A DNA stretch of 64,000 bases from Paenibacillus sp. J2TS4 (GCF_018403245.1 NZ_BOSH01000003.1:434001-498000), one strand, 5' to 3'. Counted from the first letter of the stretch, positions 44,819 to 53,996 are shown. Made by a program: numbers and translations. Notes: generated by a model not told the origin, from the sequence alone.

Positions 44819-45210
44819 TCCCGCTACCAGGGCGGTTCAACCACCCCGGGAGTATGAGGGGCTGTCCCATGAGGACAGCAAAGGATGAACCAGTCCCAGA
44901 ATAAAAAAGAAAAGCCTCCAAAACCACCTAGGAAGTGGGGATGGGGGCTTCTGTTTAGATTGAGCTTCTGCCAGAAGTGGGGGCTTTGAAAATCATAAAC
45001 TGACTTTTGGGACATTTTTGTGTAAGAAATCCCCTCCGGTTCGAAAGGGGGTTCTGGCAAGCTTATAGCTATGAGCAGTCATCCCTTGAATTGAACCCGA
45101 TGATAAGATGAAGCTGGTCTGCCACCGCTCACACGAAACAAGGAGGACAGGGGGCGGATAAGAGAAAGTGCCGTCATGGAGCAGGTTCTGCTCCCTTTAC
45201 GACAGTTCGC
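44819..45210 (+). other. Intergenic stretch with hairpin-rich sequence, no gene
   Basis: Contains GGGGCTGTCCCATG...GGACAGC hairpin (about 44859-44879) and a Pro-codon-like AAGCCTCC...GGGGGCTT hairpin (about 44912-44951) that may terminate the ABC-F transcript. No ORF with a ribosome site. Confidence 0.5.
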
Positions 45211-45390
45211 CTGCAAATGTGCAGTCGATGAGAAACCTTTACGCCTTTTTGGCTAGATCTACTGCAAATGTGCAGTAGATTCTTCCATTTAGGCCGAAAA
45301 AGGGATGAACCTAAAGATTTGACTGTACAATCGCAGTCGATGGATGGAAAAGGGCGATTTCCGCTCAAAACGACTGCACTATTGCAGTCG
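45211..45390. repeat. Array of four CTGCA..TGCAG hairpins
   Basis: Hairpins centred at about 45218, 45268, 45330 and 45381 have arms CTACTGCA/TGCAGTAG, CGACTGCA/TGCAGTCG or shorter forms. Intervals of 50-62 bases. No gene. Reminiscent of intergenic hairpin families common in Paenibacillus genomes. Confidence 0.65.
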
Positions 45391-45866
45391 ATTGTCAGCA
45401 GAGAGTCTAATCTGCGATGGAGCATGTTCTGAATCTATGACGTACGAAGTGCTTTCACTGCGCCAACCTTCGGTTGTAGTCCTGCAGCGCATTCCATTAT
45501 ACCGAACCTGCATGGCAGCACACTTCATCATCGCATCCCACTTAGGCAGTATCTCACCTATGGTTTACGTTTGTCCATCATTCATTCATAAAGACTCTGT
45601 CAGAATAATCGTTATCGGTCAATTTCGACGGCAAACGCAGGCTTTCTTGATCAGAGATCAAGGACGCCGCAGGCGTTTATCCTTACATTATAGGATTTAG
45701 GAATACACTTCAAAGGCCACACGTCAGCTTTGTGGGATTATTATAATGATCCATGGATTCATTGAACCTTCGCCGGGAGCCCGTGGCATGGTTAGAAGAT
45801 GAACAGGACGTGACCGTTAAGACTCAATCACGTCATACGCTGTTCCGGGCAGATAGAAGCATCGCC
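45391..45866. other. Intergenic stretch with a degenerate inverted-repeat-element end
   Basis: Around 45700-45737, ACTTCAAAGGCCACACGTC and AGCTTTGTGGGATTAT match the right end of the elements at 3913-4197. No intact left end was found. No gene. Confidence 0.4.
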
Positions 45867-46100
45867 CTAGCTTCCACCTGTCCGGCGCCGCTGGTTATTT
45901 ACTTTTTTGGTCATCTGACTTTTCATTTTTTGATTGGAATTCGGACCGAAGTCTTTATTTTTGTTTTGGTCCTGGGCTTGCTTTTTTTGTGCCAGCTTGT
46001 TGCGTACGGCTTCCGCCAGGCTCATTTTTTTCGGCTCCGCGCTGGAGCCTGCAGCGTCTTGGGAGCTTTCCTGGTTTGGGGAATTAGTCGAGTCGGTCAT
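45867..46100 (-). CDS. Short hydrophilic protein
   Basis: Protein of 77 residues, Gln/Asn/Lys/Ser-rich and disordered, with a conserved-looking helix MSLAEAVRNKLAQKKQAQ. Minus-strand ATG follows aaggaaggtaataaacc. It borders the CRISPR region. The family is not named; resembles short DUFs seen in Paenibacillaceae. Confidence 0.6.
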   Translation of the reverse strand: MTDSTNSPNQESSQDAAGSSAEPKKMSLAEAVRNKLAQKKQAQDQNKNKDFGPNSNQKMKSQMTKKVNNQRRRTGGS

Positions 46101-46293
46101 GGTTTATTACCTTCCTTGTTAATTCGTCATTATAATACTTCTCGAAATTATTGTAATCATTTTACGCTTAACGATCAACCATTAGATTCGCTGGATAGGT
46201 ATTGATATAATAGGATGGAGTGGACCTTTAGTCATACAGGAAAGAATAAGGATTTGTCATGCCTTCACGTGGTGCTGTTTACTATACGGACAT
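46101..46293. other. Spacer between the small protein gene and the CRISPR region
   Basis: No gene seen. Probably holds the promoter of the minus-strand gene. Confidence 0.4.
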
Positions 46294-46325
46294 GTCGCAC
46301 TCCAAGTGGATACGAGGATTGAAAC
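46294..46325 (+). repeat. Degenerate solitary type I-C CRISPR repeat
   Basis: GTCGCACTCCAAGTGG...GAGGATTGAAAC differs from the array repeats at several positions in the stem but keeps GTCGCA and ATTGAAA. It is followed at about 15-45 bases by the leader of array 1, in the same layout that ends array 1 and starts leader 2. Confidence 0.8.
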
Positions 46326-46339
46326 CACTATCCCGGGCT

Positions 46340-46541
46340 ACATGATTTCATGGCGTTTTCCATACGCGAGGGAAGTGCGAACCTCAAGCTCCCATGAAAA
46401 TCCCGGGAGATTCGCACCGGCGTAACGACGCGGGTTTCGGGGATTTTACGGAATAAAATGACCAGATACAGCGCTTGAAAATGGGGATTCGCACTTTTGA
46501 GCTTGCGAGCCCTTGTGGTATGCTGGGTTTGAGACCCCGCA
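46340..46541 (+). promoter_or_regulatory. CRISPR leader 1
   Basis: About 200 bases, copied at 46930-47129, with 3' parts at 57145-57315 and 59074-59241. Shared words: GTGCGAACCTCAAGCTCCCA, a GTGCGAA/TTCGCAC outer stem enclosing CTCCC/GGGAG, GGGATTCGCACTT, CTTGTGGTATG and GAGACCCCGC directly before the first repeat. Confidence 0.85.
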
Positions 46542-46916
46542 GTCGCATCCTACGTGGATGCGTGGATTGAAATCTCAGGTAAAGTTAAACAGCGCTCGGT
46601 ATTTATAAGAGTCGCATCCTACGTGGATGCGTGGATTGAAATCAATCCGTGCTTTCAGCGCCTCAAGCAGCTTATCTTGGTCGCATCCTACGTGGATGCG
46701 TGGATTGAAATTATCATGAAATATGAAATGGAGAACTTACCTTGGGTCGCATCCTACGTGGATGCGTGGATTGAAATCTTCTTTGTCCAGTGTTTTCCGC
46801 CGCCTTTTTTACCAAGTCGCATCCTACGTGGATGCGTGGATTGAAATGTAGACGATCCGCAGTTTGAAATGGATCTGATGCAGGAGTCGCACTCCATGTG
46901 AGTGTTGATTGAAAAT
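46542..46916 (+). CRISPR. Type I-C CRISPR array 1 (six repeats, last degenerate)
   Basis: 32-base repeats start at 46542, 46611, 46680, 46746, 46816 and 46886. The consensus begins GTCGCATCCTACGTGG and ends TGGATTGAAAT; GCATCC/GGATGC form its stem. Spacers are 37, 37, 34, 38 and 38 bases. The last repeat (46886-46916) is degenerate (actccatgtgagtgttg). The ATTGAAA 3' handle and GTCGC start are type I-C. Leader on the 5' side. Confidence 0.95.
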
Positions 46917-46929
46917 CAGCATGGGATTT

Positions 46930-47129
46930 ATGATTTTATGGCGTTTTCCATACGCAAGGAAAGTGCGAACCTCAAGCTCCCATGAAAATCCCGGGAGATT
47001 CGCACCTGCGTAACCGTGCGGGTTTTAAGCATTCTTCTGGAAAAAGTCACCTGAAAAGATGCACGAAAATTGGGATTCGCACTTTTGAGCTTGCGAACCC
47101 TTGTGGTATGCTAGGTTTGAGACCCCGCT
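46930..47129 (+). promoter_or_regulatory. CRISPR leader 2
   Basis: Nearly the same as leader 1 from ATGGCGTTTTCCATACGC to GAGACCCCGC; differs by scattered substitutions and small indels. It directly follows the degenerate last repeat of array 1. Confidence 0.85.
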
Positions 47130-47297
47130 GTCGCATCCTATGTGGATGCGTGGATTGAAATATAAAACCGACATGCTTTTGTGCAGCTCCACGTAAGTCA
47201 GTCGCATCCTATGTGGATGCGTGGATTGAAATCGATCATATGGTATCCAGTGATTACATGGAAAAGTCGCATCCTATGTGTATGCGTGGATTGAAAC
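47130..47297 (+). CRISPR. Type I-C CRISPR array 2 (three repeats)
   Basis: Repeats at 47130, 47201 and 47266 carry TATGTGG in place of TACGTGG; the third has GTGTATGCG and ends GAAAC. Spacers are 39 and 33 bases. The repeat variant differs from array 1, so the arrays have diverged as units. Confidence 0.93.
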
Positions 47298-47345
47298 GCA
47301 GGAATAGGGCTGCTGAATTGTCGGCATTAAAGATATAAAGCTCAT

Positions 47346-47411
47346 GGAAAGCCTTCGGAGGCACTTTCCTTTGGACGAACGACAGCTTTCTTTAGTGCCC
47401 TATATACATAG
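47346..47411 (+). repeat. Three-copy stem-loop element, copy B
   Basis: CCTTCGGAGGCACTTTCC through TTTAGTGCCC then TATATACATAG. GGCACT and AGTGCC form a perfect 6-bp stem. It sits in the 5' region of the glutathione peroxidase gene, 16 bases before its ribosome site (ttaggaggaac). Confidence 0.7.
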
Positions 47412-47437
47412 TAATCAAATTTTAGGAGGAACCTTAA

Positions 47438-47917
47438 ATGGAAAAGTCTATTTTTGATTTAGTTGTCAACGGTGCAGACGGACAGCCGATTTCAATGGAC
47501 AAGTATAAAGGACGGGTGCTGCTCATCGTCAACGTCGCCTCTCAATGCGGATTTACACCACAATACGAAGCGCTGGAGAAGCTGCACCGTGCCTACAAGG
47601 AACGGGGATTGACCGTGCTGGCGTTTCCTTCCAATGATTTCGGCGGACAGGAGCCGGGGTCGATGGATGAAATTGTGCAGTTCTGCCGGACCAAGTATGA
47701 TGTAACCTTCGATGTAATGGAGAAAGTGCATGCGATAGGGGACCAGAAGCATCCGCTGTTCCAATGGCTGACGGCCCATTCAGATTCGCAAGAGGAAGTT
47801 CAATGGAATTTTGAGAAATTCCTTATTTCGCGGGACGGCCAGTTGATCGCCCGTTACGGCAGCCGGACAAGTCCGGATGACGCGGACCTTGTATCCGATG
47901 TGGAAGCAGCCCTGTAA
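47438..47917 (+). CDS. bsaA: Glutathione-peroxidase-family protein (Cys type)
   Basis: Thiol peroxidase of 159 residues that reduces hydroperoxides, probably with thioredoxin rather than glutathione in this lineage. Catalytic Cys37 in NVASQCGFTPQY, Gln/Gly motif LAFPSNDFGGQEPG, and VQWNFEKFLI with Trp complete the family tetrad. Normal length. ATG follows ttaggaggaacctt. A thioredoxin-like gene is 1.8 kb downstream. The symbol follows the B. subtilis family member. Confidence 0.88.
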   Translation: MEKSIFDLVVNGADGQPISMDKYKGRVLLIVNVASQCGFTPQYEALEKLHRAYKERGLTVLAFPSNDFGGQEPGSMDEIVQFCRTKYDVTFDVMEKVHAIGDQKHPLFQWLTAHSDSQEEVQWNFEKFLISRDGQLIARYGSRTSPDDADLVSDVEAAL

Positions 47918-47931
47918 AGAGGTAGAGGCCA

Positions 47932-48447
47932 TTGTTCGATCCGACTATCTATGAAAATATAAAGGTCGTTCTTGAAGGCACGGTCTATGATTATGATTTA
48001 TCCGGACGAATGACGGTCATTGGGCGCAGTGACCGGGTAGATCTGTCGTTAATGTCCCGGACGTATGGGGTGAGATTTGCGCAGAGTGGCGGCGGTGAGG
48101 ACGAGTTCGCCGAAATGGAGCTGCACGCCGGTACGGCTGATCTGGCCGCGGAAATTATGGAGCTGGAAAACATCAAGCCAGGCTGCGGGATTATCCTCCG
48201 ATTTTATAAAAGGGTGAGGAATCCTGATGAGGTTTGCCAGCAAATCAAGCATCGGCTGGAGGAACTGTGGGGAATAGAGTACCCGGTGACCCAAACGCTC
48301 TCCTATGTTCATGGAGAGGTTCCCAAGACCTATTGGAATGAGATCAAGATAGATTTTGCCCGAAAATTCGGGGAGGAAGTGGCGGAGGACATTCCTCGAT
48401 TAGTAGAGAACACTCTGCTTACTCTCCGCAGCTTGCAAGAGCTTTGA
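47932..48447 (+). CDS. Conserved hypothetical protein (47932)
   Basis: Protein of 171 residues, mixed alpha/beta, no signal peptide or membrane helix. TTG start after aagaggtagagg, 14 bases after the peroxidase stop, so co-transcribed. Segment VTQTLSYVHGEVPKTYWNEIKIDFARKF resembles small Bacillota DUFs but is not identified. Confidence 0.55.
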   Translation: MFDPTIYENIKVVLEGTVYDYDLSGRMTVIGRSDRVDLSLMSRTYGVRFAQSGGGEDEFAEMELHAGTADLAAEIMELENIKPGCGIILRFYKRVRNPDEVCQQIKHRLEELWGIEYPVTQTLSYVHGEVPKTYWNEIKIDFARKFGEEVAEDIPRLVENTLLTLRSLQEL

Positions 48448-48537
48448 TGATTTACGGTGTGGAACAATGATAAAGCAAAGATGAAGCCGTGATGAAGGAA
48501 CAGTCCGGTAAGGAAGACCGATGAAGGAGGGCCGAAC

Positions 48538-49281
48538 GTGTACCACAGAGATTATTTAATGCGTCTCATCGGTCAGATGACCCAGATGCTTGGCCGGTTG
48601 GCGGGCTTAAGAAAAGAGCAGAAGGCCGATCAGGCCGAGGCCATTATGGAGGAGTGGCTGGGCCGCTCTCTCGGTATAAGCCTAAAGCTGATTCGTGCGT
48701 TGTCCTACCAGGACCTGATCAAGCTGTTGACCAGCGGCAACGGCGTGGATACAGACAAGCTGCTGATTGTCGCTCGGCTCGTACGGGAGGATGGCGAGTT
48801 GACCGAATCGGTTCAAGGGCGGGACGCTGCCTATCCTATGTACGTCAAGTCGCTTATGTTGTTGTTTGCGGCCCGCGGACTCGGGATTACCCAAACCGAT
48901 TACATGGATCTGGTTGCAGAAACCGATGGGCTGCTGGACAAGCTGGCTCCCTATTCATTGGAAAAGGATTGCTTGCATGAAATCTGCCGGTACTGCCTGC
49001 AGATGGAGCGATATTCGGACGCCGAGGACTGGCTGTTCGAATGGATTGGTCAGGATGCGCACGGCGAGGCGATTCAATTTGGTCACAAGATGTATGAACG
49101 GCTTCTGCAGCTATCGGACGCAGAGCTCCAGCAAGGACGCTTGCCGAGGGAAGAAATACGGGAGGCGCAGCAGGAGCTTAAGGCTCTGGAGGAACAACAG
49201 CCCGCAGAGGGCAGGAGAAGCTCTGGTGCGGAAGCATCCGGCCTTTCGCAGATTGACCATGGGGAGCGTAACCGTGATTGA
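48538..49281 (+). CDS. DUF6483-like helical protein
   Basis: Protein of 247 residues, almost all helical, beginning YHRDYLMRLIGQMTQMLGRL and containing VGRSLGISLKLIRAL-like segments, the pattern of DUF6483 in Paenibacillaceae/Bacillaceae. GTG start after tgaaggagggccgaac. The end overlaps the thioredoxin-like gene by 8 bases. Function unknown. Confidence 0.6.
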   Translation: MYHRDYLMRLIGQMTQMLGRLAGLRKEQKADQAEAIMEEWLGRSLGISLKLIRALSYQDLIKLLTSGNGVDTDKLLIVARLVREDGELTESVQGRDAAYPMYVKSLMLLFAARGLGITQTDYMDLVAETDGLLDKLAPYSLEKDCLHEICRYCLQMERYSDAEDWLFEWIGQDAHGEAIQFGHKMYERLLQLSDAELQQGRLPREEIREAQQELKALEEQQPAEGRRSSGAEASGLSQIDHGERNRD

Positions 49282-49597
49282 ATTGACAGAGGAAGACCTG
49301 ATTAGAAAGGTAGGAGAGCGAGAAGGGGAATTTGCTGTTCTGGTGTATACTCCACTATGCGGGACGTGCAAGCTGGCTCTTAGAATGTTCGGCATCGTCT
49401 CCGAAGCTATACCGGGGATGGCTGTCTACCAATGCAATATTAACTTTGCTCCCATGGCCGTACGCACCTGGAATTTGACGACCGTACCGAGCGTATTGTT
49501 GTTTAACGAGGGTCAATTAATCGACCGGCTTAACCGGATTCAATCGGTGGATGCCCTGTTCCGATTTTTTAAACGAGAAACCAACGGGGACACTTAA
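49274..49597 (+). CDS. Thioredoxin-like protein with CGTC motif
   Basis: Protein of 107 residues with thioredoxin fold: YTPLCGTCKLALRMF carries the CxxC motif (Cys-Gly-Thr-Cys) instead of Trp-Cys-Gly-Pro-Cys, and cis-Pro is present in TTVPSVLLF. GTG at 49274 follows ggggagcg, overlapping the upstream gene end. Possible electron donor to the peroxidase; this is inference from proximity. Confidence 0.82.
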   Translation: MIELTEEDLIRKVGEREGEFAVLVYTPLCGTCKLALRMFGIVSEAIPGMAVYQCNINFAPMAVRTWNLTTVPSVLLFNEGQLIDRLNRIQSVDALFRFFKRETNGDT

Positions 49598-49623
49598 TAT
49601 TGTCATGAAAGGGGCAAAATCGC

Positions 49624-50019
49624 ATGTCGGATACTTATCAAGTAGGAGAGATTGTGCAGGCGGAGTATAAGACGGGGAAATACGTCGGCAAGATAGTGGA
49701 ATGGAATCCGAATGGCTCCAAGGCGGCGGTTCAAGTGCTGGCCGTGCTTAATCATCCGATGCAGGGCAACCTGCATCATCCGATGAATCCCGATGTCTCA
49801 TACTTTCATCAAAGACGGGCTCTGGCGAATCAAGAAATTGCCTTGATGCCGCTCGAGACTTTACAAGCCTATTCCGGGCCTATTCCCGAGTATGAGGCCT
49901 CTTTGAAGGAAGCGTTACGAGCGGATATAGAAGCGTTAACCAAATCTATTCGTTTTTCCGAAAAATGTTTGTCAGAGCTACATGCTCTGCAAAAAGAATA
50001 TTTTCCCGAACAAGCCTAG
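49624..50019 (+). CDS. kapB: Kinase-associated protein B (KapB)
   Basis: Protein of 131 residues matching B. subtilis KapB in layout: TGKYVGKIVEWNPN, AVLNHPMQGNLHHP, FHQRRALANQE and the end FSEKCLSELHALQKEYF. KapB supports KinB-type kinases in the sporulation phosphorelay. ATG follows atgaaaggggcaaaatcgc. No signal peptide. A KinB homologue is not in this window. Confidence 0.88.
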   Translation: MSDTYQVGEIVQAEYKTGKYVGKIVEWNPNGSKAAVQVLAVLNHPMQGNLHHPMNPDVSYFHQRRALANQEIALMPLETLQAYSGPIPEYEASLKEALRADIEALTKSIRFSEKCLSELHALQKEYFPEQA

Positions 50020-50113
50020 GCTATCATTAGCCGCCAAAACCTGGAGCCGAGAATCGTTGCGATTCCCAGCTTCGGGCTTTGTTCCTATCGTATTTGAATT
50101 ACTTCATGAAGGC

Positions 50114-51016
50114 TTAGTCCGTAAACATTTGAGTCCAGAAGACGTTGGAGCCTTCAATGTAGCCGACTCCGATATATGCAAAATTTTCCGAGACAATATT
50201 AGACAGATGACCAGGGCTGTGTTCCCACCCTGTGACTACTTCTTCCGGAGTCGGGTAGCCCATAGCGATATTTTCCCCGGCCGCATTGAAGGAGATTCCG
50301 AAGGACTTCATCATGTCAAACGGGCTGCCGTAGGTAGGCGAGGAATGGTCGAAATAATCTTTATCGCTCATATCCTTGGATTTCTCGCGGGCTACTTGGC
50401 TCAATTCGACATGAAGACCTAGAGGGATTCCGGCTTTATGCCTTTCTCTGACGCTGTTCGTCAGGAAAAAAGCGTCAAGCTCTTCTTCGTGAAGCTGCTT
50501 AATATCCCCTTGTAAAGGGTAATGGGGAAAGGAAAGCGCTGGCTCCGAAGATGGGCCTCCCGATTTCAAGTCGGCGGTCAAGGTCGCTTCATCCCAGCTT
50601 ACGGAGAAGCCTAACAACTCTCCGCTGGCCCGCAGCGGAATCATCGTCCGCCCCTCCAGAAGGATCGCCGGGATATCCAGCTGTACTACTTGCGAAGAGT
50701 CCGTTCCGTTCGAAGCTTGAATATATCTGGAATCCAGCATGATTTCGACAGTGCTTTGATTCAGAGTGGCTACAGCGGATTGGCTCTTATTATTCCACTT
50801 CACTTCTGCCCCCATAGCTTCCAGCACCTGCCTGAGGGGGACAAGTACTCTGCCCTCCACGCGAGTCGGCTGCATGTCAGGGAAGGACACGGATTGACCG
50901 TTGACATTAATCGTTATTTTGTCTGCTGCGGCTGCGGCCGTATTTCCTGTAACAAATAGCGCAGCCATAAGCCATAAGGCTAACCAGCCATGGAATTTGG
51001 ATATAAATAGTTTCAT
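50114..51016 (-). CDS. Secreted protein with copper-amine-oxidase-N and CAP domains
   Basis: Protein of 300 residues: signal peptide (1-27, cleavage near NTAAAAA), copper-amine-oxidase-N1-type domain (about 30-150, INVNGQSVSFPDMQPTRVEGRVLVPLRQVLEAMGAEV), and a C-terminal SCP/CAP domain (about 175-300) with His in YFDHSSPTYGSPFDMM, AGENIAMG and VGYIEGSNVFWTQMF. Similar to YkwD-type cell-wall-associated CAP proteins. ATG at 51016 follows gaaggaggaggacag; ATG 51034 upstream is less likely. Confidence 0.9.
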   Translation of the reverse strand: MKLFISKFHGWLALWLMAALFVTGNTAAAAADKITINVNGQSVSFPDMQPTRVEGRVLVPLRQVLEAMGAEVKWNNKSQSAVATLNQSTVEIMLDSRYIQASNGTDSSQVVQLDIPAILLEGRTMIPLRASGELLGFSVSWDEATLTADLKSGGPSSEPALSFPHYPLQGDIKQLHEEELDAFFLTNSVRERHKAGIPLGLHVELSQVAREKSKDMSDKDYFDHSSPTYGSPFDMMKSFGISFNAAGENIAMGYPTPEEVVTGWEHSPGHLSNIVSENFAYIGVGYIEGSNVFWTQMFTD

Positions 51017-51126
51017 GCTGTCCTCCTCCTTCATCTGTCACTAAGATTGTCCTAAACCGTTTCGATTAAGCTATCCTTATGACTGTGTCTAGTTAACCTT
51101 ATTGTGAAGAGGAGATTACACTTGCC

Positions 51127-51741
51127 TTAGTCTAACTCCGCCAACAGTTCCTTGTAGGCCGCCTCCGCCCATGGATGTAGGACCTTCAAGGTGTCTCTCC
51201 TGTCCCAGAGAAACTCCAGGTAAACAAGAGCCGCATGAGAGGGTGATCGGTCCAACTGCTTGAGCAGATGATCGAGATAGGGAGGCGTTCCGCTCTGGTC
51301 CCATTCGATCTTGTCGGCTACGAATACGATTCGATCCAGCAGCGAGGAGCTCTTTTTCAAGGTGGTATGACATTCCACTGCGCTAAGAATCGGTTCGGCT
51401 GTAATCCGGAATAACTCCCTGGCCATGACTCGCGATATTTTCTGATGAATGATCATAGGGAATTTCTCTTCTTCCGGAAGCACCTCGATCCCCAACTGTC
51501 TTGAAACCTCAATCCGTTCATCATTAGGGAAGATAGCGCTTACATCATGAAGATAGCCAGCCGCTTCCGCTTGATCTGCGTCAGCTCCGAATCTGATCGC
51601 GAGCTCCCTTGCTTTTTTACCGACACGAATCGAGTGCTCTGCAGTTATGGGCCGCTGATGACGGGTTAGAAAAAGAGATACATCCTCCTCAAGACAGCCG
51701 GAAAGCTCTACATCGTCATACGGTTTAAGGACAGGGTTCAT
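51127..51741 (-). CDS. HD-domain phosphohydrolase (YqeK-like)
   Basis: Protein of 204 residues with HD motif AAGYLHDVSAIF and upstream His in AEHSIRVGKKA, plus HQKISRVMARELF and a late Asp in FVADKIEW. Matches the YqeK family, which hydrolyses symmetric diadenosine polyphosphates. In Bacillota yqeK usually lies beside nadD and rsfS; they are absent here, so this is probably a diverged paralogue. Start at 51741 follows actaggaggaaagtg. Confidence 0.75.
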   Translation of the reverse strand: MNPVLKPYDDVELSGCLEEDVSLFLTRHQRPITAEHSIRVGKKARELAIRFGADADQAEAAGYLHDVSAIFPNDERIEVSRQLGIEVLPEEEKFPMIIHQKISRVMARELFRITAEPILSAVECHTTLKKSSSLLDRIVFVADKIEWDQSGTPPYLDHLLKQLDRSPSHAALVYLEFLWDRRDTLKVLHPWAEAAYKELLAELD

Positions 51742-52265
51742 CACTTTCCTCCTAGTCATTGATAATATAGTGGGTGGTCCTTATTCAGAAATGTTTGTTA
51801 ATCCCCCCTCTTTCTCTATTAAATTTGTTTGAAAATGGTAGAACAACTCAAGCGAATATGGAAATGAATGGTTCGCTCTTACCCTTATCTTATCACGATC
51901 CTCGGTCTGTGGGTGTAAAAACTATTTTTAGTTACAAGTTTTTTTACTTTTTGGAACCATTACTAGCATGATTCATTCTACATGTATAAATTTCCATGTT
52001 TGTCATTTCTGAAAGTTTGCTATTTTTCAACAAAAATGCTGTAAAGCGAGATATAGAGATTTTTGCAGCCTTAACGAGACTTTATTAGCGAGGGAAAAGG
52101 AATCTGTGGAAGGATGTGAAAACAGAAAGGGAATCCAAAGAAGCTCGCGAGCAATATATCCCCAATATATTCCATGTGGATTAGTTTGCTGAACGGAATA
52201 TTAGAACGGCTGTCGGCGGGCTGTAAGAAGCAAGCGGCCGTAACAGGCCCGAAGGAGGAATCAGA
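51742..52265. other. Intergenic, AT-rich, no gene with support
   Basis: Divergent promoters are expected here for the HD protein (minus) and the 52266 gene (plus). A 44-codon ORF at 52174 lacks a ribosome site and overlaps the next gene. The ribosome site of the next gene, ggcccgaaggaggaatcag, is at its right end. Confidence 0.5.
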
Positions 52266-53996
52266 ATGTCTTCCAGCGTCAGTTGGACGAAAGTCCATGC
52301 TTCGATGAAGCAGGTATTATCCGACTTTGTCCCGGTTATTCGCTCCTGGACGGTAACAGAATATAATCAACTGCTTGATCCGTTCGAAACGCATTACAGC
52401 GAAAATTATGCTCCGGCCAATGCGGCGGTCATTTTATCTGCTGTCTATCGGAATGAGCGCCAACCGGAACTGTTGGAGCAGTGCCTCGCTATGGTGAGGA
52501 GATCGGTCGAATTACTGCGGGACCGTGAAGGGGTATCGCCTTTTTGCCGGGTTTTTCTGTATCATTACAGTCTGATGGCACTGTTGCAGCTTCCTGAATC
52601 AGAGCGCCAATCATGCCAACTGGAGTTCGGCAACTTCTATGCGGAGTATGCAGACGATTGCATGCAGGTCAATACGAATTGCGCCGCTCTGCAATGGGGA
52701 ATGGAATTATTCACCGACAGCCTTGGCTACCGGCCAGCGGATTCCGCCAAGCTGGATAACCTGCTCTCGATGGTCGAGCTCGCTCAGCTCCCGAGTCATT
52801 TTATCAATGATGAATTGACTCATGAACGAACCTCGCTTGACGGGATGCCCATTGCCTATCATCTGTTTACGGTATTTATTCTGGCGGGTACGCTGATTAC
52901 GATAGAGCGGTGGAAGCCGGAGCATAATCATTTCAGAGAGCGGGCCGAGACGATCATCCGTCGCGGGATGCAATGGATCCTTCGGACGCTGGCTGCTGAC
53001 GGAACCTTGGCGATGACAGAACGAAGCAGCTATCAAATGTTCACCTGGGGAGCAGGGGTGGCGCTGCTTGGCATCACTAATCTGAAGGAAAGCTCTATTT
53101 TTGGCAAAAGTTGGGATTTTTGGTTAAAATACAAGAAGGAAGACGGAAGCTACAGCTGCACTCCTAACTATTTGCCCCACGGACTGAGAACCGGCTTCGA
53201 ATCCTATACCCACGTCAACATGTACAACAATCTGGCGATGACAGGGATCGCATTGGCCGATGTCTGGCTTTCCCGGGGAGGAGGGGGACTCACCCCAGAA
53301 TTGAGCTGCTTGGAGGTTCCGGAAGAGGACCAGTTCCTGGACGCCGACAGCGGCTATGCCTTCATTAAGCGCCGCGGACAGTTTATGGGCTGCACACTTC
53401 GTATGCACAATCGGAAATATGTGCCGGCCATGCAAGGATTTCATTACCGGCTTGACGGAGTGATGCTTCCGCTAGCCGAACCCAGATTGCTGGGCTACCA
53501 AGCCAAGGATCAGAGATATCTCAGTGACGGCTTATGGGAGGGGCTCATGCTCGAGGACGAGCAAGGGCAGTACGTTTATCCGGATACGCAGCAGAATGTG
53601 GAAGCGGAGCTGCTGGAGAACGGAATCCGGTTAATATGGGAAACGGAGTCATTGGCCTGCGAGAAGGAACTCCTCATGCGAGACAGAGAATTCGCATGGA
53701 AATATAAGCTTCGATTGAAGCGTTCGTTCGTCTCCTGCCAGCAAATGCTCCCTTTGCTTATTCATGATGGGAAGAACGAGCTAAGAATACAGCCGGTATC
53801 GGACCAGCAATTGTCGCTTTCCTTCGGGGGACAGCAATCCAGGCTCACCTGCGAAGGAGCTGTTCAAATCGGGATCAGCCTAACGAGAAGCTTGATGTCA
53901 GTCTCTGGGGCAGCCGCTCTAGCCTATGTCACCATACCGGGCCCTTATACGGCGGATTCGGAGATTGAATGGGAGACTCGGCTTATCGCGAACTAG
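52266..53996 (+). CDS. Polysaccharide-lyase-like protein (alpha/alpha toroid plus beta domain)
   Basis: Cytoplasmic protein of 576 residues without a signal peptide. The N-terminal two thirds are helical with repeated Trp/Tyr/His-rich segments (FINDELTHERTSLDGMPIAYH, ERSSYQMFTWGAG, GFESYTHVNMYNNLA), as in an alpha/alpha toroid; the C-terminal third is beta-rich, as in heparinase/alginate-lyase-like proteins. Conserved His/Tyr/Asn/Arg pattern around 300-330 would fit an active site. No specific family recognised, so a substrate is not given. ATG after gaaggaggaatcag. Confidence 0.5.
   Translation: MSSSVSWTKVHASMKQVLSDFVPVIRSWTVTEYNQLLDPFETHYSENYAPANAAVILSAVYRNERQPELLEQCLAMVRRSVELLRDREGVSPFCRVFLYHYSLMALLQLPESERQSCQLEFGNFYAEYADDCMQVNTNCAALQWGMELFTDSLGYRPADSAKLDNLLSMVELAQLPSHFINDELTHERTSLDGMPIAYHLFTVFILAGTLITIERWKPEHNHFRERAETIIRRGMQWILRTLAADGTLAMTERSSYQMFTWGAGVALLGITNLKESSIFGKSWDFWLKYKKEDGSYSCTPNYLPHGLRTGFESYTHVNMYNNLAMTGIALADVWLSRGGGGLTPELSCLEVPEEDQFLDADSGYAFIKRRGQFMGCTLRMHNRKYVPAMQGFHYRLDGVMLPLAEPRLLGYQAKDQRYLSDGLWEGLMLEDEQGQYVYPDTQQNVEAELLENGIRLIWETESLACEKELLMRDREFAWKYKLRLKRSFVSCQQMLPLLIHDGKNELRIQPVSDQQLSLSFGGQQSRLTCEGAVQIGISLTRSLMSVSGAAALAYVTIPGPYTADSEIEWETRLIAN

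Noticed and set aside
45753..46205. 150-codon plus-strand ORF opposite the small hydrophilic protein gene
   Set aside because: Antisense to the better-supported minus-strand gene with a clear ribosome site.
46554..46844. 96-codon ORF with repeated VASYVDAWIEI segments
   Set aside because: It is only the translation of the CRISPR repeats.
50001..50422. ORF on the plus strand after KapB
   Set aside because: Antisense to the CAP-domain gene, and its start lies within the kapB end.
52174..52308. 44-codon ORF overlapping the 52266 gene
   Set aside because: No ribosome site and overlap with a strong gene start.
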